NCBI RefSeq assembly: GCF_003386235.1 | Contig: NZ_QRDZ01000017.1 | Coordinates: forward strand, 1-64,000 | Direction: 5' to 3' | From: Cohnella phaseoli | GTDB lineage: Bacteria; Bacillota; Bacilli; Paenibacillales; Paenibacillaceae | DNA: 64,000 bases | Part shown: piece by piece, positions 42,948 to 52,242 of the stretch | How the letters are laid out: every line of letters begins with the position of its first letter | How positions within the stretch are numbered: the stretch's first letter is position 1 | Translations under genes and position numbers: made by a program | The notes under the pieces: generated by a model | Databases searched by the model: none | Told to the model about the DNA's origin: nothing | What the model saw: the letters and a program-made list of their open reading frames with translations, nothing else

Positions 42948-44555
42948 ATGAAATTTACCGGTAAAAAAAAGAGGAGCATTATCCAACTAGCAATGATTAG
43001 CTTATTGGCGATTTCGACCCTCTTATCTGCTTGCAGCAAGTCAAATGAAGGCAGCAACCCGAGTATAAGCACGCCTTCCGGCAGTGGAGGAGAAAATCAA
43101 ACGGAAACCGCGCCTGCAGGGAATTCCGAAGCTTCAGGCAAGCTTAAGGGGAAGATCGTCCTTTCTAACAAAATGCCCGAACACACGGCGCTGCTGGAAA
43201 AGGCAATCGAAGAATACAAGAAGGTACAGCCAGATGTAACGGTGGATTATCAGATCAAGCCTTGGGACGGTTACGAAACATTTCTGAAAACGACCCTAAT
43301 CGGAGGCAGTGCGCCGGACATCATGTTCACGGAAGAGGCGAATACGTTCAGGGCGCAGGATTTGATTCTTTCGCTGGACGACTATCTAAATACTCCGAAT
43401 CCGTACTCGGATACGGGGAAACCGTGGAAGGAAGATTTTGTCGCCCCATACGTCGATGCGACGCGCGATGGGGCGGGACGAGCAAACATGGTGCCTTGGA
43501 CGATATTCAGCCTAGGACTGTTCTACAACCAGGAAATGTATGAAAAGGCCGGAGTCACAGAGCTCCCAGCGACATGGAATGAATGGAAGCAGGTAAATCA
43601 GCAGCTGGCGGACGCGGATCTCTTGCCGTGGGGACTGGCAATTAAACCAGACGACGCACAAAGCTTGTGGACCATCGGCAACTGGATGAACGCAGCTTTC
43701 CGTTCGGATTACGAAGCGCTTAATTTGAAGCATAAGGATGGGTGGACCTACAATCCGAACGATCCGGCCTCTACGGTCGGCGAAGCGATTACCATCGACG
43801 AGCTATGGATCGGCTACAAGAAGGGCATTCTCGACCCGGCCAAATCGGAGAAACTCCGTTCCCTCTTCCAACTGTTCAAAGAGATGACTCCCTATATGAA
43901 CAAGGATTTCATGGCCATCGGCGGCTCGGAAGTGCCGCAGCGGTTCCTGACCGCCAAAAATGCCCAATTCTATAACGGAACCTGGTTCGTCGGCAATATC
44001 AACCAGCATATGGAATCGCTCAAGGCTGATGGCAAGGAGAACCAAACCTTCCGCTGGGGCGTCATTCCGTTCCCTAAGGTTGGGCCTGAGAACGGCGCCT
44101 TTTTCGACAAAGGCGAGTCAAATGAGCTGTCGGGTCTGCGCAACGGATTCATGGTGAAGAAATCGGACGATGCCAACGCTACCAACATTGCGATTGATTT
44201 CCTCCGTTTTCTGACGAGTCCGAAAATGGCGTCCGAGCTGTTCCCATTGAAAAATCCGGACAGCGGCAAGCGCTACGTAGCGGATATAGCCGCGATTGCT
44301 GGCGTCCCTCCGATGGAAGGTGCAGAGAAGCTTTCTCCTGAACGCAAATATGCCGATCTCAACCTAACGTTCTTCGCCGATCAGAAGGATCAGGACGAGT
44401 TCTGGGGACAATGGCAAAAATATTTGACCGACAAAATAACGCTTGACGAATTTGCGATCCAGCGCAGCAAATCGTTTGGAGCGGGGATTGAGCGCCAGTT
44501 AAAGCTGCTTCAGAGTGAGGTGGACCAGGCTCTGATCGATAGCGAATTGAAATAA
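42948..44555 (+). CDS. extracellular sugar-binding lipoprotein
   Basis: A 535-residue family 1 solute-binding protein. The lipobox LSAC gives acylated Cys29, then a Ser/Gly-rich linker and a two-lobed binding fold beginning KGKIVLSNKMPEHTALLEKA. APDIMFTEEANTFRAQDLI is the typical hinge-region motif. The ATG at 42948 follows AAGGGGGAAGG; an ATG at 42915 has none. It supplies the permeases at 44643 and 45579. The ligand is presumably an oligosaccharide released by the locus enzymes. Confidence 0.92.
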   Translation: MKFTGKKKRSIIQLAMISLLAISTLLSACSKSNEGSNPSISTPSGSGGENQTETAPAGNSEASGKLKGKIVLSNKMPEHTALLEKAIEEYKKVQPDVTVDYQIKPWDGYETFLKTTLIGGSAPDIMFTEEANTFRAQDLILSLDDYLNTPNPYSDTGKPWKEDFVAPYVDATRDGAGRANMVPWTIFSLGLFYNQEMYEKAGVTELPATWNEWKQVNQQLADADLLPWGLAIKPDDAQSLWTIGNWMNAAFRSDYEALNLKHKDGWTYNPNDPASTVGEAITIDELWIGYKKGILDPAKSEKLRSLFQLFKEMTPYMNKDFMAIGGSEVPQRFLTAKNAQFYNGTWFVGNINQHMESLKADGKENQTFRWGVIPFPKVGPENGAFFDKGESNELSGLRNGFMVKKSDDANATNIAIDFLRFLTSPKMASELFPLKNPDSGKRYVADIAAIAGVPPMEGAEKLSPERKYADLNLTFFADQKDQDEFWGQWQKYLTDKITLDEFAIQRSKSFGAGIERQLKLLQSEVDQALIDSELK

Positions 44556-44642
44556 GGAACATGGGGAGGGCGGGCTAGCCTTTGCAGGTCTGCGAGGCCG
44601 GCCCTGCTTTTCATTCCATACACCGGAGGAGATGGATGGAGA

Positions 44643-45536
44643 TTGGCTTCGAAAATCGATTTTCGCGCATTGTTCAAAAACAAATGGCTATATGTCGGAT
44701 TGCTTCCGTCATTCGTCCTGCTCGCCATATTCTCGTATTATCCGTTTTTCAATTCGTTTTACACTTCATTGCTTGATTCAAACGGCGTCAATCACAACAA
44801 GTTCGTCTGGTTCGCCAATTTCGTCGAACTGCTGACGGACGATGCCGAGTTTTACCCCGCGCTAAAGGTGATGGCGATCTTTGCAGTGGCCGACGTATTG
44901 AAGGCGGTCAGCGTCCCCTTGTTTGTGGCGCTCATGATCCACCACCTTCGCAGCGAGCGGGCCAAGTATGTTTTCCGCGTGCTGCTCGTCGTTCCGGCGG
45001 TTGTCCCGAGCATGGTCGGGCTGCTTTTATGGAAAAGCTTTTTGAGTGAAACGGGTATGATCAACGAGCTTCTAAAAGCAATCGGACTCGGGCAACTTGC
45101 GGCAAGCTGGCTCGGAAACGAGGATACGGTCATTGGAGCTCTCATTTTTATCGGGTTTCCATGGGTAAACGGCGTCGGTACATTAATCTTGCTGGCCGGC
45201 CTGATCAATATTTCCAAGGAGCTATACGACGCTGGGCGCGTCGATGGCGTTTCGGCCTGGCGGCGAATGTGGAGTATCGAAATCCCGTTAATTCTGCCGC
45301 AGCTTAGATTGCTGATCATTCTGACGATCATCGGCAGCATCCAATCGTACGAAGGCATCTTGGTCATCACGCAAGGCGGGCCGTACGGTGTTACGAATGT
45401 GCCGGGACTCATGTTGTACAACAATGCCTTCAGCTATGGCCGCGTCGGCTACGCTTCCGCGATCGGCGTCGTGCTGTTCTTGCTCATTATCGGTTTTACC
45501 TACATTAATAATCGCTATAATCGTGTGGACGCATGA
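44643..45536 (+). CDS. sugar ABC transporter permease, MalF/UgpA type
   Basis: A 297-residue six-helix permease; the EAA loop reads KELYDAGRVDGVSAWRRMWSIEIP. The start is a TTG at 44643, with GGAGGAGA ten bases upstream; the ATG at 44632 is in another frame. It differs from the LplB proteins at 3697 and 59850 and belongs to the MalF/UgpA branch. No ATPase gene is present in the locus. Confidence 0.9.
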   Translation: MASKIDFRALFKNKWLYVGLLPSFVLLAIFSYYPFFNSFYTSLLDSNGVNHNKFVWFANFVELLTDDAEFYPALKVMAIFAVADVLKAVSVPLFVALMIHHLRSERAKYVFRVLLVVPAVVPSMVGLLLWKSFLSETGMINELLKAIGLGQLAASWLGNEDTVIGALIFIGFPWVNGVGTLILLAGLINISKELYDAGRVDGVSAWRRMWSIEIPLILPQLRLLIILTIIGSIQSYEGILVITQGGPYGVTNVPGLMLYNNAFSYGRVGYASAIGVVLFLLIIGFTYINNRYNRVDA

Positions 45537-45578
45537 TGCCGGACAACAGCAACTTGAACATGCAGAGGAGGGAATGCG

Positions 45579-46409
45579 GTGCGCAACCGCGGATGGATCT
45601 TGTTTGAAGCGCTCCGCTATATCGGGTTGAGCGTGATGATGGCTGTCTCGCTATACGGTTTCTTTTTCATGATCATGAACTCGTTTAAGACGGAAGCACA
45701 GATGACGATCAATTACTGGCTGCCGGAGTGGAAGAATCCTGCCTGGGAAAATTACGGATTCGGGTGGAAGGCTGTCTCGCCCTACATTTGGAACAGTATC
45801 TATATTGGACTCCTTACTGTGGCGGGAACATTGCTGGTCGGCGTAATCTCTGCCTATATTTTCGCCCGGTTCCGCTTCCGGGGGAAAGAAACGCTGTATA
45901 TCGCCGTCATCTCTCTTATGATGATCCCGGGCATTCTGACCTTCATTCCCTCCTTCATCATCGTGCAGAAGCTTGGCCTGTTGAATTCTCCGCTCGCGCT
46001 AATTATCCCGGGAATCGCCGGCGGGCAGGTCATGGCCGTCTTTCTCCTTCGCTCCTTCTTCGAGCAAATATCGAGGGAGCTGCTGGAGGCGGCAAGAGTC
46101 GACGGCGCGACCGAAGGAGGTATTCTGTTGCGAATCGTGCTGCCGCTGGCGATTCCGATGGTCATGACGATCTCGATTTTGACGCTGCTCGGCTCCTGGA
46201 ATTCCTATATTTGGCCGCTGGTAACGATCAGTGACCAGGCCTATTGGACTCTTCCGCTGGGCATCGCGAACATCAGCAGCGGATACGACGTCAAACGAAC
46301 GCAGATGTACGCTGCATACACGGTCGCTTCGCTGCCGTTGATGGCGGTCTTCTTGTTTACGATGAGATACTTTATCGAAGGGCTCAGCTCCGGTTCCGTC
46401 AAAGGCTGA
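45579..46409 (+). CDS. sugar ABC transporter permease, MalG/UgpE type
   Basis: A 276-residue permease, partner of the preceding one. The EAA loop reads RELLEAARVDGATEGGILLRIVLP and the C-terminus ends FIEGLSSGSVKG. Translation starts at a GTG with GAGGAGGGA upstream. It is 42 bases from the preceding stop, in one operon. Confidence 0.92.
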   Translation: MRNRGWILFEALRYIGLSVMMAVSLYGFFFMIMNSFKTEAQMTINYWLPEWKNPAWENYGFGWKAVSPYIWNSIYIGLLTVAGTLLVGVISAYIFARFRFRGKETLYIAVISLMMIPGILTFIPSFIIVQKLGLLNSPLALIIPGIAGGQVMAVFLLRSFFEQISRELLEAARVDGATEGGILLRIVLPLAIPMVMTISILTLLGSWNSYIWPLVTISDQAYWTLPLGIANISSGYDVKRTQMYAAYTVASLPLMAVFLFTMRYFIEGLSSGSVKG

Positions 46410-46414
46410 CTTCA

Positions 46415-46485
46415 TTGACAAACATATTCGTTCTAGTTAAACTGGACACAAGATTTGTAATGTCAAATACGAAATATGTTGTCAA
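46415..46485 (+). promoter_or_regulatory. promoter and paired operators of the GntR/LacI gene
   Basis: A promoter reads TTGACA (46415-46420), 17-bp spacer, TAAACT (46438-46443). TTGACAAACATATTCG at 46415-46430 recurs, inverted and with one indel, in 46470-46485. The latter ends an imperfect palindrome that starts with ATGTCAA at 46460. Two operators around the start site suggest autorepression with looping. Confidence 0.6.
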
Positions 46486-46495
46486 AGGAGTAACC

Positions 46496-47623
46496 ATGGA
46501 ATCGGAATCACCTAAATACTTGCAGATCAAGCAGTACATCGTTAGGAAGATTAATCAGGGCGAATTCAAGCCGCATGATCAGATCCCGACAGAGTTTATG
46601 TTGTCGGAGAAGTTCAGCGTCAGCCGGATTACGTCCAACCGGGCTATTCGCGAGCTGGAGATGGAAGGATATATTTATCGGACGCGGGGCAAAGGCAGCT
46701 TCGTGGCGTCTCCCGGCGATCGTCAGTCTGGCGCGGGTGATGGATACTCCGTGCCGGATGAGTCACGCAGAGTTGCTGTGATTTTTGCGGATGTCCAGCA
46801 TCACCAGTACGGCTATACCACCTGTATGGAAATATTGCTGGGCGCACAGCGGGTGCTTGCCCAGCACGGATACGACGTGTCTATTTTTTTCAGCGATGAA
46901 AGTCAAGAGCAGGAGCAGAGCCTAATCGCTGCGGCTTCGAGCGGTCAATTCGCCGGATTTCTCCTTTTGCCAATGTCCAGCAATCATGAGCACGAGGAAT
47001 TGAAGCAACTGAACGATCGGCGTTTTCCGTTCGTCATTATCGACCGCGCGATCGGAACGCTGCGAACGAATCTGGTCACTTCCGACAACTTTGACGGCGC
47101 TTACCAAGCGGTTTCTTATCTGATTGAGCAAGGGCATCGTAATATCGCTTTCGTGTCGCTCAAGATCGACTATGCTTCATCGGTGCACGAGCGGTATAGA
47201 GGTTACTGCGAAGCATTGAGCGATTACCGGATTCCGCTGCGACGGGAGCTGGTTATGGAAGACTACAGTCCGGCTAATATGGCGGCGATCGCTGAACGGC
47301 TCACGGAACATATTCAATCTCCTGCGGACAATGTAACGGCAGTATTCGCCATCAATGACGAAATTGCTATTGATGCGATGAAGGCGCTGGTACAGCGCGG
47401 CGTGGCAATACCGGATGACGTCAGTCTGATCGGCTTCGACGATTCTCCCATGCTGGAGCATGTGTCGATTCCGCTCAGCTCCGTCAAGCAGTTTCGCAAG
47501 CGGCTCGGCGAACAGGCCGGAGAAATGCTTGTCCGGCATATCGAGGACCGGGAGCTGCCGCTGGAGCATGTGATGCTGAACACGAAGCTGGTCGTCCGCA
47601 AGTCGACAGGCAAGGCAAAATAA
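46496..47623 (+). CDS. GntR/LacI hybrid repressor (AraR-like)
   Basis: A 375-residue regulator built from an N-terminal GntR winged helix (residues about 5-72; FMLSEKFSVSRITSNRAIREL) and a C-terminal LacI-type periplasmic-binding-fold domain (RVAVIFADVQHHQYG onward, ending in VSLIGFDDSPMLEH and PLSSVKQF). This is the architecture of AraR. It probably represses the 37-52 kb locus until a sugar binds. The start has AAAGGAG eight bases upstream. ATGTCAA-type motifs precede this gene and its neighbours. Confidence 0.92.
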   Translation: MESESPKYLQIKQYIVRKINQGEFKPHDQIPTEFMLSEKFSVSRITSNRAIRELEMEGYIYRTRGKGSFVASPGDRQSGAGDGYSVPDESRRVAVIFADVQHHQYGYTTCMEILLGAQRVLAQHGYDVSIFFSDESQEQEQSLIAAASSGQFAGFLLLPMSSNHEHEELKQLNDRRFPFVIIDRAIGTLRTNLVTSDNFDGAYQAVSYLIEQGHRNIAFVSLKIDYASSVHERYRGYCEALSDYRIPLRRELVMEDYSPANMAAIAERLTEHIQSPADNVTAVFAINDEIAIDAMKALVQRGVAIPDDVSLIGFDDSPMLEHVSIPLSSVKQFRKRLGEQAGEMLVRHIEDRELPLEHVMLNTKLVVRKSTGKAK

Positions 47624-47629
47624 TAATAA

Positions 47630-47664
47630 CAGTACCGCTTTGCAACAATTGCAAGGCGGTACTG
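47630..47664 (+). terminator. hairpin after the repressor gene
   Basis: CAGTACCGC (47630-47638) pairs with GCGGTACTG (47656-47664), continued by TTGCAA facing TTGCAA. It separates the repressor from the mannosidase gene. There is no strong T-run. Confidence 0.65.
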
Positions 47665-47769
47665 CTGACAACTCCGCTGGCGGCACTATTTTCGCCGCCG
47701 GCCGCATGATGATCGAACGATCGACTGGCTGAGAAAGTGTATGTGAGCTTTTTTTTAATTATAAAGGTC

Positions 47770-47784
47770 ATGTCAACATGTCAA
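47770..47784 (+). promoter_or_regulatory. double ATGTCAA motif before the mannosidase gene
   Basis: ATGTCAA at 47770-47776 and 47778-47784 lies 20-34 bases upstream of the start. A TATAAA sequence at 47760-47765 could be the -10 box, but no clear -35 is seen. The sites match those at the other locus promoters. Confidence 0.45.
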
Positions 47785-47803
47785 AAGGAGCTGTATACAG
47801 CTG

Positions 47804-50602
47804 ATGAAACGCATTTATATTGTGCCTCATACCCATTGGGATCGGGAATGGTATTTGCCCTATCAACATTATCGCATCCGTCTAACCCGGCTAGTCAAAG
47901 AACTTCTGAATATTCTCGACAACGATCCCGACTATGTCAGCTACCATCTCGACGGGCAGTCCAGCGTACTGGACGATTACTTGGAAATTCATCCGGAGGA
48001 TCGGGAAAGGCTTCGCACCCGTATCGTCGAGGGACGCATTAAGGTCGGGCCTTGGTACGTGCAGCCGGACGAATCGCTCGTAAGCGGGGAATCGTTAATT
48101 CGCAACTTCGCCCTGGGAATCCGAAAGGCGGAGGGGATGGGCGGCAGTCTAAAGTTTGGCTACTTGCCGGATATGTTCGGACACATCTCGCAATTGCCGC
48201 AAGTGTTGAGGGGATTCGGCATGTCGCAGGCAGTCTTCTGGAGAGGTCTTGGCGAAGTCGCTGCCCGAAGCCAATCCGAACTGACGTGGGAAGGGGCGGA
48301 TGGCAGCGAGCTGTTCGCCTACAGGCTATCCAATCAGTTGGGCTACTCGGAGTTGTTCCACCTTTATTCAGATCCGGGTAAAGCGGCTGAACAAATCCGC
48401 GGGGCGGTAGAGCGCCATCTTGCTCCTGCATCGGGTATCGATACGCTGCTGTTGATGGTGGGTGTGGATCATATGGAGCCGCAGCGCGATCTGTCCCGCA
48501 TCATCCGCGAAGCAACCCCTCTGCTGCCGGAATACGAGCTGGTGTTCGGCACGCTTGATGAATTTCTAAACGAAGCAGAGAGGATAACGCACGGAAAGAA
48601 CCTGTTCAAGGCGTTTGGAGAGCTTCGCGATACGAACCGTGTCACTACCGGCGCATTTAATTTTCTGTTGGCAAACGTGCTGTCGTCGCGAATGTACTTG
48701 AAGCAGGCCAATGCACAGGCCCAATACTTGCTGGAACGATGGGCGGAGCCGTTTTCAGTCATAGCGAGCGATCTGGGGGCCAGCAGCTATCCGACCGGCT
48801 TGCTTGAGCAGAGCTGGACCTATCTGCTGCAGAACCACCCGCATGACTCCATATGCGGCTGCAGCCGGGACGAGGTTCACCGGCAGATGATGACGCGTTT
48901 CGATTGGTCGACGGAGATCTCCGGACAACTAAGGGACGAGGCCCTCTATTCGCTAATGGCCCAAATCGACGCTTCGGCCCTTCCAAAAGAACGCATCGTA
49001 TTCCATGTCATCAATCCGCTCGAGCGGACGCGCCGCGATATCGTTATGACGGAGCTGTACCTGCCTGCCAACGAGCCTTCCTTCCGGACGATCGATATTT
49101 ACGATTCGGAGGGGAATAGGCTTCCGAGTCAATTGCTGGATGTGCGGCCTGAATTCCGCTGTGTTCACCATCATGAGACAGGCTTGCGCGATATGGCGAT
49201 GCTGCATAACGCAGCTCCTCCAGAAGAGCGAGGCATTTTGCCGGGGCTGGAATATTCGCTGAAGGCGACAGTCGCATTTATGCCGCAGACGCTGCCCGCA
49301 CTTGGTTATGCAACCTTCACGGCAGTTCCGAACCGTAAGCGGGTACCGGAACGGGGAATTATTGTGAAAGGGCATTCGCTGGAGAACGAATGGCTTAAAG
49401 CAGACGTGCATTTCGACGGCAGCATAACGCTTTATGACAAGAAGAGCGACCAATGCTATGAAGGGCTGCTCGTATTCGAGGACGGCGGCGATGGCGGCGA
49501 CGGTTATACCTACTCCGCCCCGCTGATCGATGAGGTGTTCACTTCAAGAGGGATTCAGGCTGCTGTGTCGGTCAGCGCAGATGGAGAGGCGCTCGGGGCA
49601 CTGCGCATCGAGCGCAGTTGGGAGCTGCCTGCGGCTTTGGCGCCTGATCGCAAACGCCGGGCTTCGGAGAGACGGACCTGCCGGCTCGTTACAGAAGTAA
49701 GTCTGGGAGTGGAGGACGAATGGCTTGGCGTGAAAGTCACCTTTGACAATCAGGCTGCGGATCACCGGTTGCGGGTGGCGTTTCCGACGGGACTGAAAAG
49801 CGAGACTTCCTGGGCTTCCGCCGCGTTCGATCTTGTGGAGAGGTCCGTGAAGGTCGTTCAACCGGACGAGGAGGCGTGGATCGAGGATGCCGTAGGCGTC
49901 TTCCCCAATCACGGTTTTGCCGGTATTACAGATGCCGGCGGTAAGCTGGGCTTTGCCGTTGCGCCTCTTGGCTTGCCCGAATGCGAAGTGGCCGCAGACG
50001 GTACATTGTACTTGACGCTGCTGCGTGCGGTCGGCTATCTGGGTTCGCCGGATCCGCTGACGATCGTGAGCGGTGCCGGACCGAATTTTCCGACACCGGA
50101 TGGACAGTGCCCGGGAACGCATACGTTCCGCTTCGCTCTAGTGCCGCATCAAGGTCGTCCGCTGGAAGGAGAAGTATGGCGGAAAGCGCATGAGCATCAT
50201 TTGGCGGTGCGTACGGTTCAAATGCGGCATGCGGTGACGGTTGGAGAGAAGAACGCGACGGATGGAACCGGAGCGCTGCCCATGACGCAATCGTTCCTCC
50301 AACTGGGCGGGGAGCGGCATCCTTTCGTCCTGTCCGCGCTGAAAAAGGCGGATTCGCGCGACAGCATCCTGATCCGTTTGTTCAATGCGTCAGATGTCAC
50401 GGGTCGGACGACGCTCCGCTGGTGGCAGAAGATCGGTGAAGCTTATTCCGTAGATTTGGCGGAAAACCGGATCGCTCCATTAACTATATCGGATGAGCAC
50501 GAGATCGCTATTGAGGCGGACGGTAAAAAAATACTCACGATCGAGGTAGTGCCTAGATTGCAAGTTGTAGCATCTCAACTGTCTTCTGTTATATTTTCTT
50601 AA
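47804..50602 (+). CDS. alpha-mannosidase, glycoside hydrolase family 38
   Basis: A 932-residue cytoplasmic enzyme (no signal peptide). The N-terminal zinc-site motif PHTHWDREW (residues 8-16) and the presumed nucleophile Asp123 in GYLPDMFGH are clear GH38 signatures; the middle helical domain contains QNHPHDSICGCSRDEVHRQM with another zinc His/Asp. The long C-terminal beta-region completes the fold. It should cleave alpha-mannose from imported oligosaccharides, which points to a mannose-containing glycan as the locus substrate. AAAAGGAGCTG precedes the ATG. Confidence 0.93.
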   Translation: MKRIYIVPHTHWDREWYLPYQHYRIRLTRLVKELLNILDNDPDYVSYHLDGQSSVLDDYLEIHPEDRERLRTRIVEGRIKVGPWYVQPDESLVSGESLIRNFALGIRKAEGMGGSLKFGYLPDMFGHISQLPQVLRGFGMSQAVFWRGLGEVAARSQSELTWEGADGSELFAYRLSNQLGYSELFHLYSDPGKAAEQIRGAVERHLAPASGIDTLLLMVGVDHMEPQRDLSRIIREATPLLPEYELVFGTLDEFLNEAERITHGKNLFKAFGELRDTNRVTTGAFNFLLANVLSSRMYLKQANAQAQYLLERWAEPFSVIASDLGASSYPTGLLEQSWTYLLQNHPHDSICGCSRDEVHRQMMTRFDWSTEISGQLRDEALYSLMAQIDASALPKERIVFHVINPLERTRRDIVMTELYLPANEPSFRTIDIYDSEGNRLPSQLLDVRPEFRCVHHHETGLRDMAMLHNAAPPEERGILPGLEYSLKATVAFMPQTLPALGYATFTAVPNRKRVPERGIIVKGHSLENEWLKADVHFDGSITLYDKKSDQCYEGLLVFEDGGDGGDGYTYSAPLIDEVFTSRGIQAAVSVSADGEALGALRIERSWELPAALAPDRKRRASERRTCRLVTEVSLGVEDEWLGVKVTFDNQAADHRLRVAFPTGLKSETSWASAAFDLVERSVKVVQPDEEAWIEDAVGVFPNHGFAGITDAGGKLGFAVAPLGLPECEVAADGTLYLTLLRAVGYLGSPDPLTIVSGAGPNFPTPDGQCPGTHTFRFALVPHQGRPLEGEVWRKAHEHHLAVRTVQMRHAVTVGEKNATDGTGALPMTQSFLQLGGERHPFVLSALKKADSRDSILIRLFNASDVTGRTTLRWWQKIGEAYSVDLAENRIAPLTISDEHEIAIEADGKKILTIEVVPRLQVVASQLSSVIFS

Positions 50603-50624
50603 GAAAATGAAGGAGGAATCGTAG

Positions 50625-51950
50625 ATGACGAGACAATTGAAATTCCGCAAGCGAATACTGGCTGCTATGCTGGCGGCGGTTGTACTAGGGGGAGGTACTA
50701 TAGTTGCACCTATTTCGGCCGATGCGGCGAGCGCGACGGATTACAACGTAAAAGCGGCACCCTACAATGCGGCCGGTGACGGCATAGCGGACGATACGGC
50801 CGCGATTCAGAGCGCGATTAATGATGCACAGAGCGCAGGCGGAGGCGTTGTATTTTTTCCTAAAGGGAGTTATAAATTAAGTTCGACACTGGAAATAACC
50901 GGACATAACGTACAACTGGAAGGGACAGGAAAGGGGGCGTCCGTTTTCCTCAACAAGGGAGAGGATGCTGTCATTCATATCGGGACAGGGACCGGACAGA
51001 CGACGCATAATAAGGTGAAAAACTTGACGATTGATCGTTCCGTAGCCCCGAATGCCGACATCGTCAATTCGCCATCGTACGGAATACGCGTGGAAGGGGC
51101 GCGTTTCACGACTTTGGACGGCGTTAACGTCTACAATGCCGCATATGGCATTTCCGTCGGCGTGAAAGGCAATACACAATTGAATACACAGTTTGTAACT
51201 ATCCTTAACAGTAATGTGATGACGACTGGGAGTATGCAGCCGACATCGGTTTTTCCAGGCGCTAATATCGTGTTCTGGTCCGGCGCCGATTACAAATTGT
51301 CAAAAACATTTGTGGAGCCGACAAATATAGGCGTACTGATGGAAGGCAACTCAAACGGCATCAATATCGATTCGACGACTGTTATTAACGGTGCTGCTTT
51401 TAATTATGGGATCATGAGTGTCGGCAACGGATTTGCTCGTTATATCGTCAACAGTATTCTTGAGAACGCCCATCATCAGCAGATTTACATTGGGGGAGAG
51501 TCGGAGCGCGTCACAGTGGCGAATTCTTGGATCGGTGCGGGAGACGAGGAGGGGACGACAACGCGGATCGGCATCCTGATCGAATCGGGAGCACGCAAGG
51601 TCACGATTGCAGATAATCGTATTGGCGACCAGCAGCTTCAAGGCATTTTCTCGAAGGGAGATAATGTAACGATTACTGGAAACCTGCTGGAACGCAATGT
51701 CGTGCGCAATCGGTTGAATCCTGCCAATTGTATGTCCTGCGACAGCTTGCAGATCGAAGGCGGGAAGCATGTGATTGTGAGCGAGAATCGGGTGTTCAGC
51801 GATTTTGATCGTAACGGCATCGGGCTTTATGATGATGGAGCTCGCAAATTAAACTATTATATCGTAACAAGCAACGACACTTCAGAATCGGGAAGCGGCA
51901 TTCAAGACGCAGCGACTGGGACGAGCAAAGCGGTTGCCAATAATCTATAA
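50625..51950 (+). CDS. secreted beta-helix protein, paralogue of 41581
   Basis: A 441-residue protein with a cleavable signal peptide (VAPISADAASA) and a Pectate_lyase_3 beta-helix (AAGDGIADDTAAIQSAI, GGGVVFFPKGSYKLSSTL). It aligns to the 41581 protein along its whole length, with long shared blocks such as FPGANIVFWSGADYK and TTHNKVKNLTIDR. The earlier protein stays membrane anchored whereas this one should be released. It is 22 bases after the mannosidase gene with an AAGGAGGAA ribosome site. The substrate is unknown. Confidence 0.88.
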   Translation: MTRQLKFRKRILAAMLAAVVLGGGTIVAPISADAASATDYNVKAAPYNAAGDGIADDTAAIQSAINDAQSAGGGVVFFPKGSYKLSSTLEITGHNVQLEGTGKGASVFLNKGEDAVIHIGTGTGQTTHNKVKNLTIDRSVAPNADIVNSPSYGIRVEGARFTTLDGVNVYNAAYGISVGVKGNTQLNTQFVTILNSNVMTTGSMQPTSVFPGANIVFWSGADYKLSKTFVEPTNIGVLMEGNSNGINIDSTTVINGAAFNYGIMSVGNGFARYIVNSILENAHHQQIYIGGESERVTVANSWIGAGDEEGTTTRIGILIESGARKVTIADNRIGDQQLQGIFSKGDNVTITGNLLERNVVRNRLNPANCMSCDSLQIEGGKHVIVSENRVFSDFDRNGIGLYDDGARKLNYYIVTSNDTSESGSGIQDAATGTSKAVANNL

Positions 51951-51995
51951 TCGCTTACGTAAGTAATAAAATAAGTTAGCTGAGGTTTACGATAC

Positions 51996-52044
51996 AGAGA
52001 GTGTCTCAATGTCACGTCATGACGAAGGGACACTCTCTTTGATT
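51996..52044 (+). terminator. rho-independent terminator ending the mannosidase operon
   Basis: AGAGAGTGTC (51996-52005) pairs with GACACTCTCT (52029-52038), followed by TTGATTT. The rest of the gap to 52242 shows no gene. Confidence 0.8.
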
Positions 52045-52242
52045 TAAAGGTTACATTCAAATGGGTACCTAGGACCAAATTAGTCGATTGGAAGGATAGA
52101 AGCGGGTTTCGTCATGTAGTAACATAGGGTGCGGGAACGTTTGTTTGGAAGGGGGAAGCAATTCATCTCCTGTTTGACCGCAAGATAATCGGCTTTGTTG
52201 CCGCTCCCAGGTGCCATTTTGAAATGAGGAGATAATCGACAT

